In this document: positions 51,041-63,600 of the stretch, in pieces | Position numbering within the stretch: the first letter of the stretch is position 1 | How the letters are laid out: each line of letters starts with the position of its first letter | Assembly: GCF_024362695.1 (NCBI RefSeq) | Contig: NC_065417.1 | Coordinates: 8,239,001-8,303,000 of the forward strand | DNA: 64,000 nt | Reading direction: 5' to 3' | Origin: Pectinophora gossypiella | Taxonomy: Eukaryota > Arthropoda > Insecta > Lepidoptera > Gelechiidae | Position numbers and translations under genes: made by a program | The notes under the pieces: model-generated | The model's input: only the letters and a program-made list of their open reading frames with translations | What the model was told of the DNA's origin: nothing | The model's database searches: none

Positions 51041-51536
51041 TCAGAAGAGAGAATCATCTCGTTTCATGGTCTGAATCCAATTGTTTCTTAATTTCTGGTT
51101 TCGTAAATTAGGATATTTAGAAAATCTGGAAAATACAATATATTTATGTAATCTTCATACAAATCGGAAACAGGTCGAAAAATAAATTAAACGAGAATAG
51201 AATAACACATGTAGATGATACATTAAAACATAATATTATGTTATCGACATCAAAGGACAACACTACTTATAATACTTTGGGTACATGATCTGTCAAAGCT
51301 GATTAACGTAAACTGTGAAATCAATTATTTGTACAAATGGGACGGCTTTGCTGAAAATATGCATCTGCATCGTGTTTAGGGCTCAATAAACTTTACAAAA
51401 ACCAGACCAGGTAATGTATTTCTTGCACACAAACATGTATTATGTGGTCGATAACTTACCCATGGTGAGACATTGTTTGATCGTTCTCCATTATAACACC
51501 CATTCTACTCTCACAACCAATAGCTACGCAAGCCAT
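51041..51536 (-). pseudogene. Truncated THAP-domain gene
   Basis: Exon 1 (51536-51460) has the same length (77 nt) and phase as exon 1 of the intact THAP gene. It codes for MACVAIGCESRMG and onward, with the two first zinc-ligand Cys at 3 and 8. Exon 2 starts at 51125 after TATTTTCCAG and adds the THAP-like FSKYPNLRNQ and WIQTMKRDDSLF. It then hits TGA at 51043. The second half of the zinc site (Cys-x2-His) and the AVPTI-like motif are missing. It is probably a decayed paralogue. A 53-aa product could still be made, but it would not bind zinc properly. Confidence 0.65.
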
Positions 51537-51540
51537 GGTT

Positions 51541-52497
51541 CATAATGAATAACTATTTCACAGATTGTTTATATAAAAAGTTAAAATAACGTCCCAAAAC
51601 ACCAAAAAACTAACGGCAGGTTTGGTATCCAGCTGACTACCACAACATCTCAAAACGGTAAACACTGACGTTCTAGACAGCGGTGTTTGTCTATGTTTGT
51701 TTCTTTTTTCCACAGAGATTGTTGCCATAGGGAAGAAAGAGAGCTGTGATAGTTTGATCGTCACTCTAAAATATTATCCGTCTATTCTATACAAGGTCTT
51801 TGGGTCTGTACTTACTCTCTTTTTCGTTTATTGCATTTTTGGGTAATGAGAGACAAAGAAGGCAATGAGCTATAACACCAACTAAACTTAGTGCTATTTC
51901 AAAAAGATAGAAACAGAAAGAAGTTCAGAAATCGTCAGAATTTGGGTTTTGTGTGATTTATATTCAATTCGGTCCTATCTTTTTATTTTGGGAATTCATT
52001 TTATCTAATTAACAAAATGATATGATAATTAATAACCATGTTCGTAATGAAAACACTCTGAAAACGTATACTGTCGTAATTAGGGAATTTGTATCCTGAA
52101 CTAGGTTAGTGAATACATTCAGTTTTTCAGGATTATATTCATGTTGTTACAAGTACTCCACAATTTATATAAAATATGCCTTCATAGAATTAATAAAACT
52201 ATAGGATTGTATTCTAGTTCTAGGAAACAATAATCCTGTAAAAGAAACTTATAACAACATAACACATAAGATGCTCACTACTCTACCTTATTCCCAATTT
52301 GTTGGGCTAGTCAAAAGTATGCCCATAGCAAGGTGAACTAAGTATACCTACCAAGCTTTCTGGAACTTTACAATATTTATTATGACTCAGTCAGTATCTT
52401 ATTGTTGACATTCATCATGTTTCTACAAGAAAACTTGCAATTCTGTCAGCATAATTAGTATATTATTATGCTAATGTATATTTTTTTTTAATTTTAG
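51541..52497. other. Intergenic stretch upstream of the GPR155 gene
   Basis: Holds the right arm of the 25-bp inverted repeat (51778-51802). The promoter and non-coding first exon of the GPR155 gene are probably here or further left, because the first coding exon begins at an acceptor (TTTTAATTTTAG). I could not identify the upstream donor. Confidence 0.4.
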
Positions 52498-52508
52498 GAT
52501 AATCAAAG

Positions 52509-55500
52509 ATGGACGAGCCACACATTATTAGTTTTGGAGATGCAGCAACTGATAATTTATACCCAGCTCTTTTCCAATGTTTTGCTATCATTATATGTGG
52601 GTAAGTTGTACTTCAATCTCTCTGCACTTTCACTTCAGTTTTGACAAATATGCATTCAATACTAAATGTATTAAATCTTGGTATTATTTTAGGTATATCG
52701 CTGGTCGAATGAATGTTGTGTCACCATCGGAATCAAAAGGGATAGCCACATTTGTTGGTACATTTGCTCTACCATCTCTTATATTCCTCTCATTAGCTCG
52801 GTTGGATTTCAGCACTGTTAATTGGACTTTTCTCCTTGCTATCTTGCTTGCCAAAGGAATAGTGTTCTTTTCTGTCATAGCAGTAACACTGCTTGTATCT
52901 AAACCTTTAAACTTAGCAAGGGCAGGAATATTTGCTATATTTTGCACTCAAAGCAATGATTTTGCATTAGGGTATCCAATAAGTAAGTATGGGTCTCTTT
53001 TTAAACAGCATTTGGATGTTAACCATGGCATGTGAGTATTAATTTTGCTATTTAATTTCAGTCAATGCAATATATGAAAAGACCCATCCAGAATATGCAC
53101 TGTATTTATACCTGATGGCGCCAATATCTTTGGCTATATTAAACCCAATTGCATTTGTATTGATGGAAGTAAATAAACAAAAGGAGTCTTGCCAAGCCAT
53201 TTCCAATGAGGAAGAAAGAATGAAGAATTTTTCCAAAGCCAAATTGTTGAGACAAATATTAAAAGGAATTATTTACAATCCAGTGTTAGCTATGACTGTT
53301 TTGGGAATAATTGGAAATGTTATATTTAAACATAATATTTCTATTTATATTGAAGGTCTTTTGGAGGTGAGTTTATACCTATAATTATTATGTGATCCAT
53401 CAAACCCATAAGAGAGAAGATCTGACTGATGGACTTATTCACTACTGTACAAGTTAGCCCTTGTGGCACGGTACTCGCGCCGCGAATTATACCCATCGAA
53501 GGCTTCGACCGACCGGCGCAGTTACCGTTGTGCGTGGAATGGAATAAAAAAGTATGACTTATTAGCTGTAACAAATACCAATGTTGCACACTGTTAGCAA
53601 CAAATTCTGTCGAAAGTAGTGACTGTTTCTTCACTTACCATTAAACTTATACCCCATGCTCCAGTTTAAAGCCAGATACTCAAAATATATTTATTTCCTG
53701 CTCAGGTGTTTGGCAATGCTTTCTCGGCGTCCGCATTGTTCTTACTTGGACTACGAATGGTGGGGCAAATACACAGATTAAGAGGCCCTGCCCTGTTGTT
53801 ACCATGTGTATTGATCATGGTCAAATTGTAAGTATTGCTATTATAGTATATACCTATTCTTTTATAAACATACATAATCTCCTTATTGGGTTTCGCTGAA
53901 CTACAAGTAGGTACAACTTGTAGCCAATTTTGAAATTGGTTAATAAATAACATAATAGGCACTTTTAATGATTTACACTTTTATATTATTATAATATAAG
54001 TGGCAATAGGCGCGAGTCGCGACCCCCTATTACCTATACATATAGGACTTAAATATAGTAGAAGATGAGTAGGTGTATAAACTATTCACCTCTGCCAACC
54101 CTTTTAGGAACACAAGCGTGATACTATTGTATGTTGTGTTGGTATGTAATTAATTGGTTTTCACGAAATATTACATCATAGGAGGGTGAATTAATAATAA
54201 TCAGGCTACCTATTAATTTGGTGCTTCACTAAAGAGTCCTGTACCTCTTTTGGTGTAGGGACACCAAAAGCAAATAGGTAGGTAAGGTAATAATACATCA
54301 TCATCATCATCAGCCCATTAACTGTCCTGGTCCTGGAACACAGGGTTATACCTAGATCAGGCACCAGATTCTCACATAATGGCCCCGATTCCTGCAGACA
54401 CCGCCTAATTTTATTTTAAGTTATATCCGTCATTTTCATATCCGTCGAAAAGGAAAGGGACGGATGATTCACAGCTCTTAATTTTAGGAAGAATGAGTAA
54501 ATTAATGTGTCGGGTTATTGACTGACGTAAAATTTTTAGACGGTTGGTTTAGATTTGTGCTTAAAATTGACGTGTGTTCCATAAATTTTATGCTTGTCGA
54601 TTACCCGTCCCTTTCCTTTTCGGCGGATAAGAAAATGACAGATATAACTTAAAATAAAATTAGATGGTATTTACAGGAATTAGCACCAATGTATTGTTAT
54701 ATTACAATGGCATTACTTTTTGTGAGAGTAAATAAAGATTTTATTATTTTATTATTATTTATTATTATTAACGTCCCCACTGCTGGGGCACGGGCCTTCC
54801 CTATGGATGGATACGAGTAGGGAGAATGGGCCTTAAACCATCACGCGGGCCCAGTGCGGATTGATGGTTATTAATGATTGCTAATGCAGCCGGGACCAAC
54901 GGTTTAACTTAACGTTCCTTTCGAAGCACGGAGGAGCTCGAGCTGAAAACCTTTTTTTGTGGTCACCCATCCTATGACCGGCCTTTGCGAAAGTTGTTTA
55001 ACTTCAACAATCGCAGACCGAGCGCGTTTACCGCTGCGCCACCGAGCTCCTCAAGGTAATAAATATGACTTTAATAATGATAATGTTTTTCCAGGATTGT
55101 ATTACCAGTGGTGATGAGAGAATTCGTCAGCTCGCTAAAAGCGGGCTACAATGAAAGTGAAACCACGTCCCTGTCAACTTACGCATTCCTGTACGGAACC
55201 ATACCGACGGCACCCGCCGTATTCGTTTTCTCGAACTTATACCAGCTAGAAATTGACTTGGTCAGTACATACATAGCATAGATACATAAACTCTTGCCAT
55301 TTTTGAAGTAAGCAGGCTATGGTATTCCATTAAGTTCGATTCTGACGTCAATTGTTTCATACACAGACATAAACCGGTTCTGAGGAGATCGTATTAAATA
55401 TTTAGATAGGTTTGGTTAGAATAGGGAATATTTCCATCTAGTCAAATCAGTTACGATTTACCAAACGCCAAAATACGAAATGACTGTGGAATTTGTATGA

Positions 55501-58500
55501 AAAAGCAACCTGTGACGTCATAGATAAACGTGATAAAATGTCGCACTTATTATTATATTTTTCTTTAAATTAAATTAAATACAATAAAGAAAACGTCTTT
55601 TTTCACCTTTCGATCTGCGTATATTTAGTAATCAGAATTTCATAATTTATCTTTGACCTAGGAAACTACCCAATTGTACTAATATTGAATATTTATCGCA
55701 TTATTACGCAAAATATAAACTTCTGTGTTTGATACGTGATTTCCTTAATTACAAATCAATCGAAGAGATCGCTTTTAGTAATAAGGCCCCCTTTGCCACA
55801 TTTTAGTGGTTTTCTAAAAAAATTATGAGCAATAAAGTAGTATCGATCTAGTAATACTTACAGAAATGTCGTTAACCCGACATTTTGAATTACACAAAGT
55901 TACGACCATGGGATTCAATAGTATTTTTCCCTCGACGATCAGAGACTTTCATCAAGCCATCTTTTGTGGAGATTTAACAAGAACACGGCATCCGTCTTAC
56001 TAATATTTGCCTATCGCACAGTGTGCCTCCACAGCAAAATACCTATCAAGTTAATATCTTTTTCAGATGGCCTCTTCCATGGTAATATGCACGTTCCTAT
56101 CTGCTCCTATGATGTACTTGTCCGCGCAAGTCATCTCTATAAACAAGGACTATGAAGACCAGCTGAAGAAATTTGGCTTCGAACTGTCCATAGTGGCATT
56201 GGTTGCTGGCCTCTGGGTCCTAACTGTATTCATCGTCACCAAGAAGTACAAACGCATGCCGCATAGACTGACGCTCTGCCTGCTAACTTCTCAGGTATCT
56301 ATAGAACTGTTCTTCCATCGGTGTGTAAACTCACGCCCAAATTATGTGAGCATAAGTAACCAGATTTCAACCTGCAGACACATTTGACACGAAGTCTGGA
56401 GATGGATATGATTAACCTTTTTGTGATAAGTGATCTGATGAGCCAGTTATATCATTATCAGATTAAATGTTATTACATCCACTTTACATCCAGAATAAAC
56501 AAACAGTTCTTATTAAAATTATGGATGGTGAAGTGTATGTGATAAGTGATAAGTGGTATGGTCACGAGCATTAATATGTATACACTTTGGTACCATATCA
56601 CATTAACTTTTTTGACAAATTGAACTGTAAGTCTCACTAAATGTCCAATATGTTAGTGCGACAGAGTCCTAAAGTGGGTACATTATATTGTTCATGACTG
56701 TACACAGGTACACTCCAAAAGGCGAGGTTGATGTAGACCCCCTTAATGATTTCGGTACCCCTAGAGGTGCTCTACCTCTGGACTTAACATTATAGTTTGG
56801 CATTAGGTACAGCCACTATCAAAGATAACTTTCAGGTACTTTGGCCAGCCCAGTTAGTTCCGCCCACATGCAAAAAGATGGCCCCACTGTTCAATAATGC
56901 AGTCCTGAAACACACACAGTTTACACAGCGACACGCATATAAACAACATCCAACATGACTCAAGTGGATCGTCGATCCCTAGTCACACTACCAACTTGTG
57001 GCTAGCGGGGTACTAACAGACAGAGTATACTCTGTTCGGTACCCCGAAAACCCCGAAAGATTATTATCAAATTCTAGTCCATTAAATGACGGACTGATGA
57101 CGCATCCGAAGTGGCCATAGTACTATTTTATATGGTAGCTTGCGTACTACATAATATCTCTTAGTAATTTTCGACAGTCCGTCATTCTCTAGGTCGGATC
57201 GGACGTAGTGCGAAAACGCTTTCATGATGGAATAAACCGTATGATCAGCCCATTGCCCATATGACGATCAATTTAACATACAATAACAGCCTATATATGT
57301 ACTATGTCCCACTGCTGGGCACATGCCTCCCCTCAATCAACCGGAGGGGGTACGGAGCATACTCCACCACGCTGCTCCAATGCGGGTTATTGGATGTGTT
57401 TTTACAGCTAATAGCCGGGATCAACGGCTTAACGTGCCCTACGAAGCACGGAATCATCTTACTTTTTCGGACAATCAGGATCATCACGCCTGAAAAGTCC
57501 TTACCAAACAAAGGACAGTCTCACAAAGTGATTTCGACAATGTCCCCATCGGGAATCGAGCGCGGACCTCCAGATCGTGAGCCTAACGCTCTAACCACTA
57601 GACCACGGAGGCTGTTAACGACGACGACGATCAATTTAGTCAATACTATTTTCCAGATACTATTAGCCGCGAGCGTGATCTGGGGCGGACCCTTGACGAA
57701 GTACACCCCGTCTTGGCATGTGATGCTTCAACAGTCTCTGCGAACGTTCAGTATGTACTCTTGCCTGCTGTGGACTTCCATGCTTTCTGTGGGAATACTA
57801 ATGCTAGAGGTAAGTCTTAATATGTATGCTAATTATGAAATTCTGATTACTAAATGAAGACAGATCTGAAGGTGACAAAAAACAGTTTTCTTTTTCTATT
57901 AAACTTATTTATGAATTTTAATAGAGAAAAATGTAAAAAAAAGTACGAGATTTTGTCACGTTTTCTATGACGTCACAGGTTGCTTTTTCATACAAATTCC
58001 ATAGTACTTTCGTGTTTTGACGTTTAGTAATAAGTAACTGATTTGACTAGTTGAAAAGTACCATATTAGAAAATGCTAATATAGAAATAAAATACTGTCT
58101 AATATGATCAATAAATCAATCTCATTTTATTTTTCCTCTTATTTTCGATTTTTATTTAAGATTTAAGTAGGAATGAGTATAAGATTTTACAACTTTTATT
58201 GATGACGTCACAGGACAGTATTTCCATACAAACTTTCGTTTTGCCGTTTCGCCGTTTCATAAAAAGTATCTTATTTGACTAGTTTGTCAAGTAGCCTATT
58301 ATAATAGTTGTGATATTTTATTTTATAGAGTCGCGGTCCATGTTTCGTGGTGACGCTGTGGCCGGTGCTGGGGTTCGTGGCGTGGGGCGCGCCTGTAGTG
58401 ATGGTCGTCATCCTGATGGTGACGCAGGCGGGCGCTGGAGAACTGAACAGCAACGCCGTGGACGCAATACGATTGTGCCTGCTTGTGTTCTGTCTTACAG

Positions 58501-60594
58501 GTATGTGTGTTCTATTCGAATCCATGATCGCCCTGTTTGGGGAACGCGTGACTTCATCACATCGTATTATCCGGCTCGGGGCCTTAAACCACTGAATTCG
58601 ACGTACACAACACACACACACATAAGCTCGCGACTATCCCAATTGTGATAGTCAGAGGTACATCAATCGCAAGATGTAATATTCTTCTGCACGATTGCGT
58701 TTTTTATTTATTACGCACTAAACTTTTTATTACTTAACTTTGTATATATTAATGATTAATAACTTAGGTAGATAAAAAATCTTCCGGATTAATCAACAAA
58801 CAGTTTTCGTGAATGAATTGTCATTCAAAAATGTTCATTTATTCATTCATTTATTTATTAATTGTCATTCATTTATTTTTTAATAAGCTATATTTTGTCA
58901 TTCCAATATGGTGCCACGGCAACAGTACGGACGGAAGGACAGGACAGGGACTTGTTTTGGTAATAAATAATGCTGATGAAATGTTTTTCAGTGACGACAG
59001 GCTGCCTAATAGTGTACATCCGGTTCCGCCGGCGCAGTGCGCAGTTCGCGACACTATCTGCCGAAGTCTCGGGTTCTAGTCCACCCGAGGAAACCACCAG
59101 CCTAGTGGATAACGCAGAGCCTGTGTCCAACACACAGTCCATCTCCCAGAACGGTAATTATTATTTATATCAATAATTAATTTGTAAACAATATACGGCC
59201 TTCGTAGTCTAGTGTCTTTGGGCTCACGATCCAGAGGTCCTGGGTTCGATATCCAGGCGTGCTCCGCCTAATAAAAAAGACTGACACTACCCTTAGTTTG
59301 GCATTGCAGACTAACCTATCATCTGATTATCTGAAAAATAAGTCGGCGCGTCACAACGATCGTTAAGTAGATAGTCGTTACATGCATGAGCCATGTTAGG
59401 GACCTTTCATCACATCACAAATTTAAGAGCCACGCTCTTATCGGTGTAGCATTCTCCATGCTTCTTTTCTAGGGAAAAATAGGGCAGTGGTTTCCCTCTT
59501 GCCTTCCGCCCCGCAGTACTCTGTCTGACGCGATTACGATGGCGCCCAGAGTAGACTATTTCAAAGCCCGGCCTTTAACGGCGCGATAATAATCTTGACA
59601 CCAGAGGAGTCAGATCAGTGATGTTGATGATCAACCTCATCAACCCACACGAAAAGAAGAATTATTTATTATAAAAGGAAGTCTGTCATGTATAATATTG
59701 TGTTCGGGCTAACCTCCAATACCATAGAATGGTTTGCGGTTTTTACTGTTGTTGTGATCTGTATTTCTCTAAGAATAGGATCGGCTAAAAATTTTACCTA
59801 GGTGAAGCCGAGAAGAGTCGCTAGTACCAACGAACAAAGAAATGTAATTAAAGAAACGTCCAATAAGAAAGCGCGTTTTCTACCAGTGTTGCTAGCTATA
59901 TTGTGTGTCTGTTTGTATATACAGGTTGTTAGTCGTATCGAATAAGGGGATGATTCAGCTCATGATTTAGAGTTAATATCAAGTGGATTTTTTTAACGCA
60001 AAAGTATGAATTTTGCGACGGAAAATTGTACTTGATATTGGCTCAGAATCATGGCTGAATCATCCCGCTAAGTTTTCGTTACAATGGTGCTAATTCCTGT
60101 AGACACCATCTAATTTTATTTTAAGTTAGACATAAAAAGGGACGAGTAATCGACAGGCATAAAATTTATGGAACACATGTCAATTTTAGACACAAATCTA
60201 AAACAACCCGATAAAAAAATTACATTGGCCGATAACCCGAAAGAATTAAGTTCACAACACATGTCAAACGGTTTGCATACCAATGAGATACCTATTTGAT
60301 TCGTCCGGGTTATGTTCGTGACATGTATAACTTAAAATAAAATTAGATGGTGTCTGCAGGAATCGGGGCCAGGGTCACTAATAGATTGTATTTGTCACCC
60401 ACTCATAGCATAAACTGCCTATATACGTCCCACTGCTGGGCACAGGCCTCCTCTCAATCAACCGGAGGGGGTTAGGGATTGCACTCATAGCGAAAGAAGA
60501 TATTTAGTATAATGTTTGGAAGTATAATAAGGTTTTATAATGTTCATCTTTTAATATATTCTTATTTTATTGCTTTAGGGGTAGACGTAGAAGA

Positions 60595-60634
<40 letters not shown>

Positions 60635-63600
60635 ACGTGACTTATTGTAGATTTGCCGCAGATGGCATTAACTACTTGGCCGGACAAATGGGGAGCGCTG
60701 AAGGCTCTCACCCGGTACAACGTTTAAGACAACAGGCCTGAGGGTGCCCAGTTGGGCGCGAACCTCGGCTCAGGGCGTCGTCTGAGAGGAAAAATATTTG
60801 AAAGAATTAATCGACCCTAGTGGGTCGATAGCGATAAGCGCTGAATGAGGGAAATCGTCGACCACGCCGGCGGGGTCGGTATCGGGGTCCTGAAGTGTTT
60901 GGTGTCGCGAGCTGATTGGCTGCCTCTATGGCTAGGGTAATCGGGTCGTCGGGATCGTATATTACGTCCTTCGGACGCCGATACTTTTCAGTACCGTCCC
61001 TAAGCGGGATGTAATCGGAAGCCGCAACTACCAGGGGATTCGGGTGGTGCGGAGCAGAATCGAAAAAACGTTTGGAAGCTAATTTGAGCCATTGGGCAAT
61101 GGTTGGCAGACCTAGGTCAATGTGCAGATTTTCATTGCGAAGGAACCACGGAGCTCCCGTGGCTTTCCGCATGAAACGATTTTGTATTACCTGTAGACGG
61201 TGGATTTGAGAGGGACTCGCATGAGCGAAAACTACCCCTGCATAGGTCATGATCGGACGGATGCAAGTCGTGTAGATTTTCACCTTATTCCTAAGGGACA
61301 ATTTACTTCGCTTGTTAAGGAGACAATGAAGACGGCCCATTACAAACGCGGCGCGATCGCGCACACGTTTGATATGGGCCTTGAAAGTAAGACGTCTATC
61401 TAAGACTACGCCGAGATATTTGACTTGCTCCTCCCAAGGGATCGGCTTGCCAAACATCTTAATGATTTTAAGTTGACGGCGTGACCGTGGCGTGTTATAA
61501 TAGCCCTTTGAAAAGTACACCGCTGCACTTTTCTCCGGGTTTACCTCGATTCTCCATTTGCGAAACCACTTGCCCAAGGCATTGGCCGCGCGTTGGAGGA
61601 TTCCGGTCATCATAACTCGACCACGGCACGAAGAATAGATGGCTGTATCATCCGCAAATAAAGCTAATTCGGTATTAGGGGATTTGGGAATGTCACTAGT
61701 ATACAATGAAAATAGTAAAGGGGAGAGAACGGAGCCTTGTGGGACTCCGGCATGTATAGGGTGCGGTGACGAGAGCGTCCCTTCCACGCGGTAGCGAAAG
61801 GTTCGATTTGAGAGGAAGTCTCGTATGATGTGCACGAGACGGTCTGGCACTCCCAGTGAATAAAGCTTGTAGATCAAGCCGTTGTGCCAGACTTTGTCGA
61901 ACGCTTTCGCCACATCGAAGAAGAGCGCTCCCGTAGCGACAGGTTTTTTTTTTAAGTTTAATCTACTAGAGATATGTTCAACAATACGGTGCACTTGTTG
62001 AACGCAGGAGTGTTTGGTTCTAAAACCAAACTGCTCTGGTGGAATAAGACTATTGGATTCGGCGTAGTCCCGTAATCTAGCAAATATGAGCCGCTCATAA
62101 ACCTTCCCCATGGAATTGAGGAGACTTATGGGGCGGTAACTCGAAGGTTCGTTTTTAGGTTTCCCAGGCTTTGGTATACCAATTACAATTGCTTCTTTCC
62201 ACTGCTGTGGAAAGACGCAGTTGCTCAAGGCGACGTTGAATATTGCCGTTAGTAAGCAGATGAGGGGAGCACCGAAGTTTTTAAGGACACGATTCGTGAT
62301 ACCGTCTGAGCCAGGGGCTTTTCGGGTATGAAATCTTTTGATAATACCTAGGACCTCTTCCTCAGTTACCTGTGGAAGAGGAGGATCGGTGGGAGGTACA
62401 GAAGCCCTACGCTGAACTTCAGAGTTCACCGTCGAGAGGTGCCTACGATCGATAGGGAGAGTGCTGGGCGAGCATTGGGCTTCGAGACTGTCGGCAAGGC
62501 ATTCGGCTTTTTCGTCATCGTCGAAAGCGGGGGGTTGGTTAGGCCTATTGAGAGGAGGAGTAGGAACAACCGTATCCTTTTGAAGAGACCTAGACAGCTG
62601 CCAGATGGCCTGGTGGTGGGGACGTAGAAGACCAAGGTAACTAGAATTTTACTGATTTTTGTTTTTTGAGCACTTGTGTCGATTCGGGCAACCACCAACT
62701 TAATTGACAGGACTAAAACTAGCTGCATCTTTTTCTTGCACTTATTATAAGTGAGGATAGCAACAATTTATGAGCTGCGAAACTATAGGTTAAGTTTGTG
62801 TCCGCCCGAATAGGCACTACTGTGTTGTGATTTTAATGTGTTTTGTTGTTTATTGGTGGCTGAAGTGAGCCGAAGAATATTTTCTGCTTCTTTGTAATGT
62901 CTGCTTGGTTTTGACAACGCAGTAACCTCGTTTATATCTCGTGTTTGCTTATAACAGATGTTAGGTGGAGGTAATATAGAATAGTATATTTGAATATGAA
63001 CATTCTGTAGAAGTTTGCTGCCGAGTTTTATGTGATTCTAATTTTCCTCCATGTCTTAGGTAACTAATTATTTGCTACCCGAAGTCTGCGTAACAAGTCC
63101 TTTCGTCAAATAAAGTAAAAGATATATTCTACTTAAACTGACGCTACAATATCTACCAATAAATATGTTACTACACAGAGGCGATACTGGAGCTTTGCGA
63201 TCCGGAAAGCGGAAATGTGTGAAAATAAGGCGTAGTGAATTTTCACTGAACGAGTGCACATAAGTCAAGCATTACAAAATTCTCGTCTTGAAAATACACC
63301 CGGTATAGCCACTACTCTATGTGCTTTTAAATAATAATTATCTTCTAAAAATATAAAAGGAGAAACTGACTGACTGACATATCAACGCACAGCCTAAACG
63401 GCTAGACGTAGGCACTTGAAATTTGGAAGGGACGTAGCATAGGTACCGTAGAGGTGCACTAAGAAAGGAATTCCCGGAATTCCCATAGGAACGGGAATTA
63501 GCGGGAAAATCCTTTTGTATGAAAAATCTAAACCGCTTAAGTTAGACGCTTGAAATTTGGCATGCAGGTACTATTGTAAACTTTAAGCTTAGCTGCAACA

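Noticed and set aside
54960..55050. A real 5S rRNA gene
   Set aside because: Only internal promoter blocks match; the rest of 5S is missing and the segment continues into a SINE/LINE-type tail.
57540..57614. A real tRNA gene on the minus strand
   Set aside because: A- and B-box regions are present but the stems do not close and the segment continues into a SINE body shared with other sites.
62426..62728. 100-codon minus-strand frame upstream of the LINE ORF
   Set aside because: It crosses the LINE boundary into GPR155 intron sequence and is out of frame with the true ORF2, which continues open up to the truncation point.
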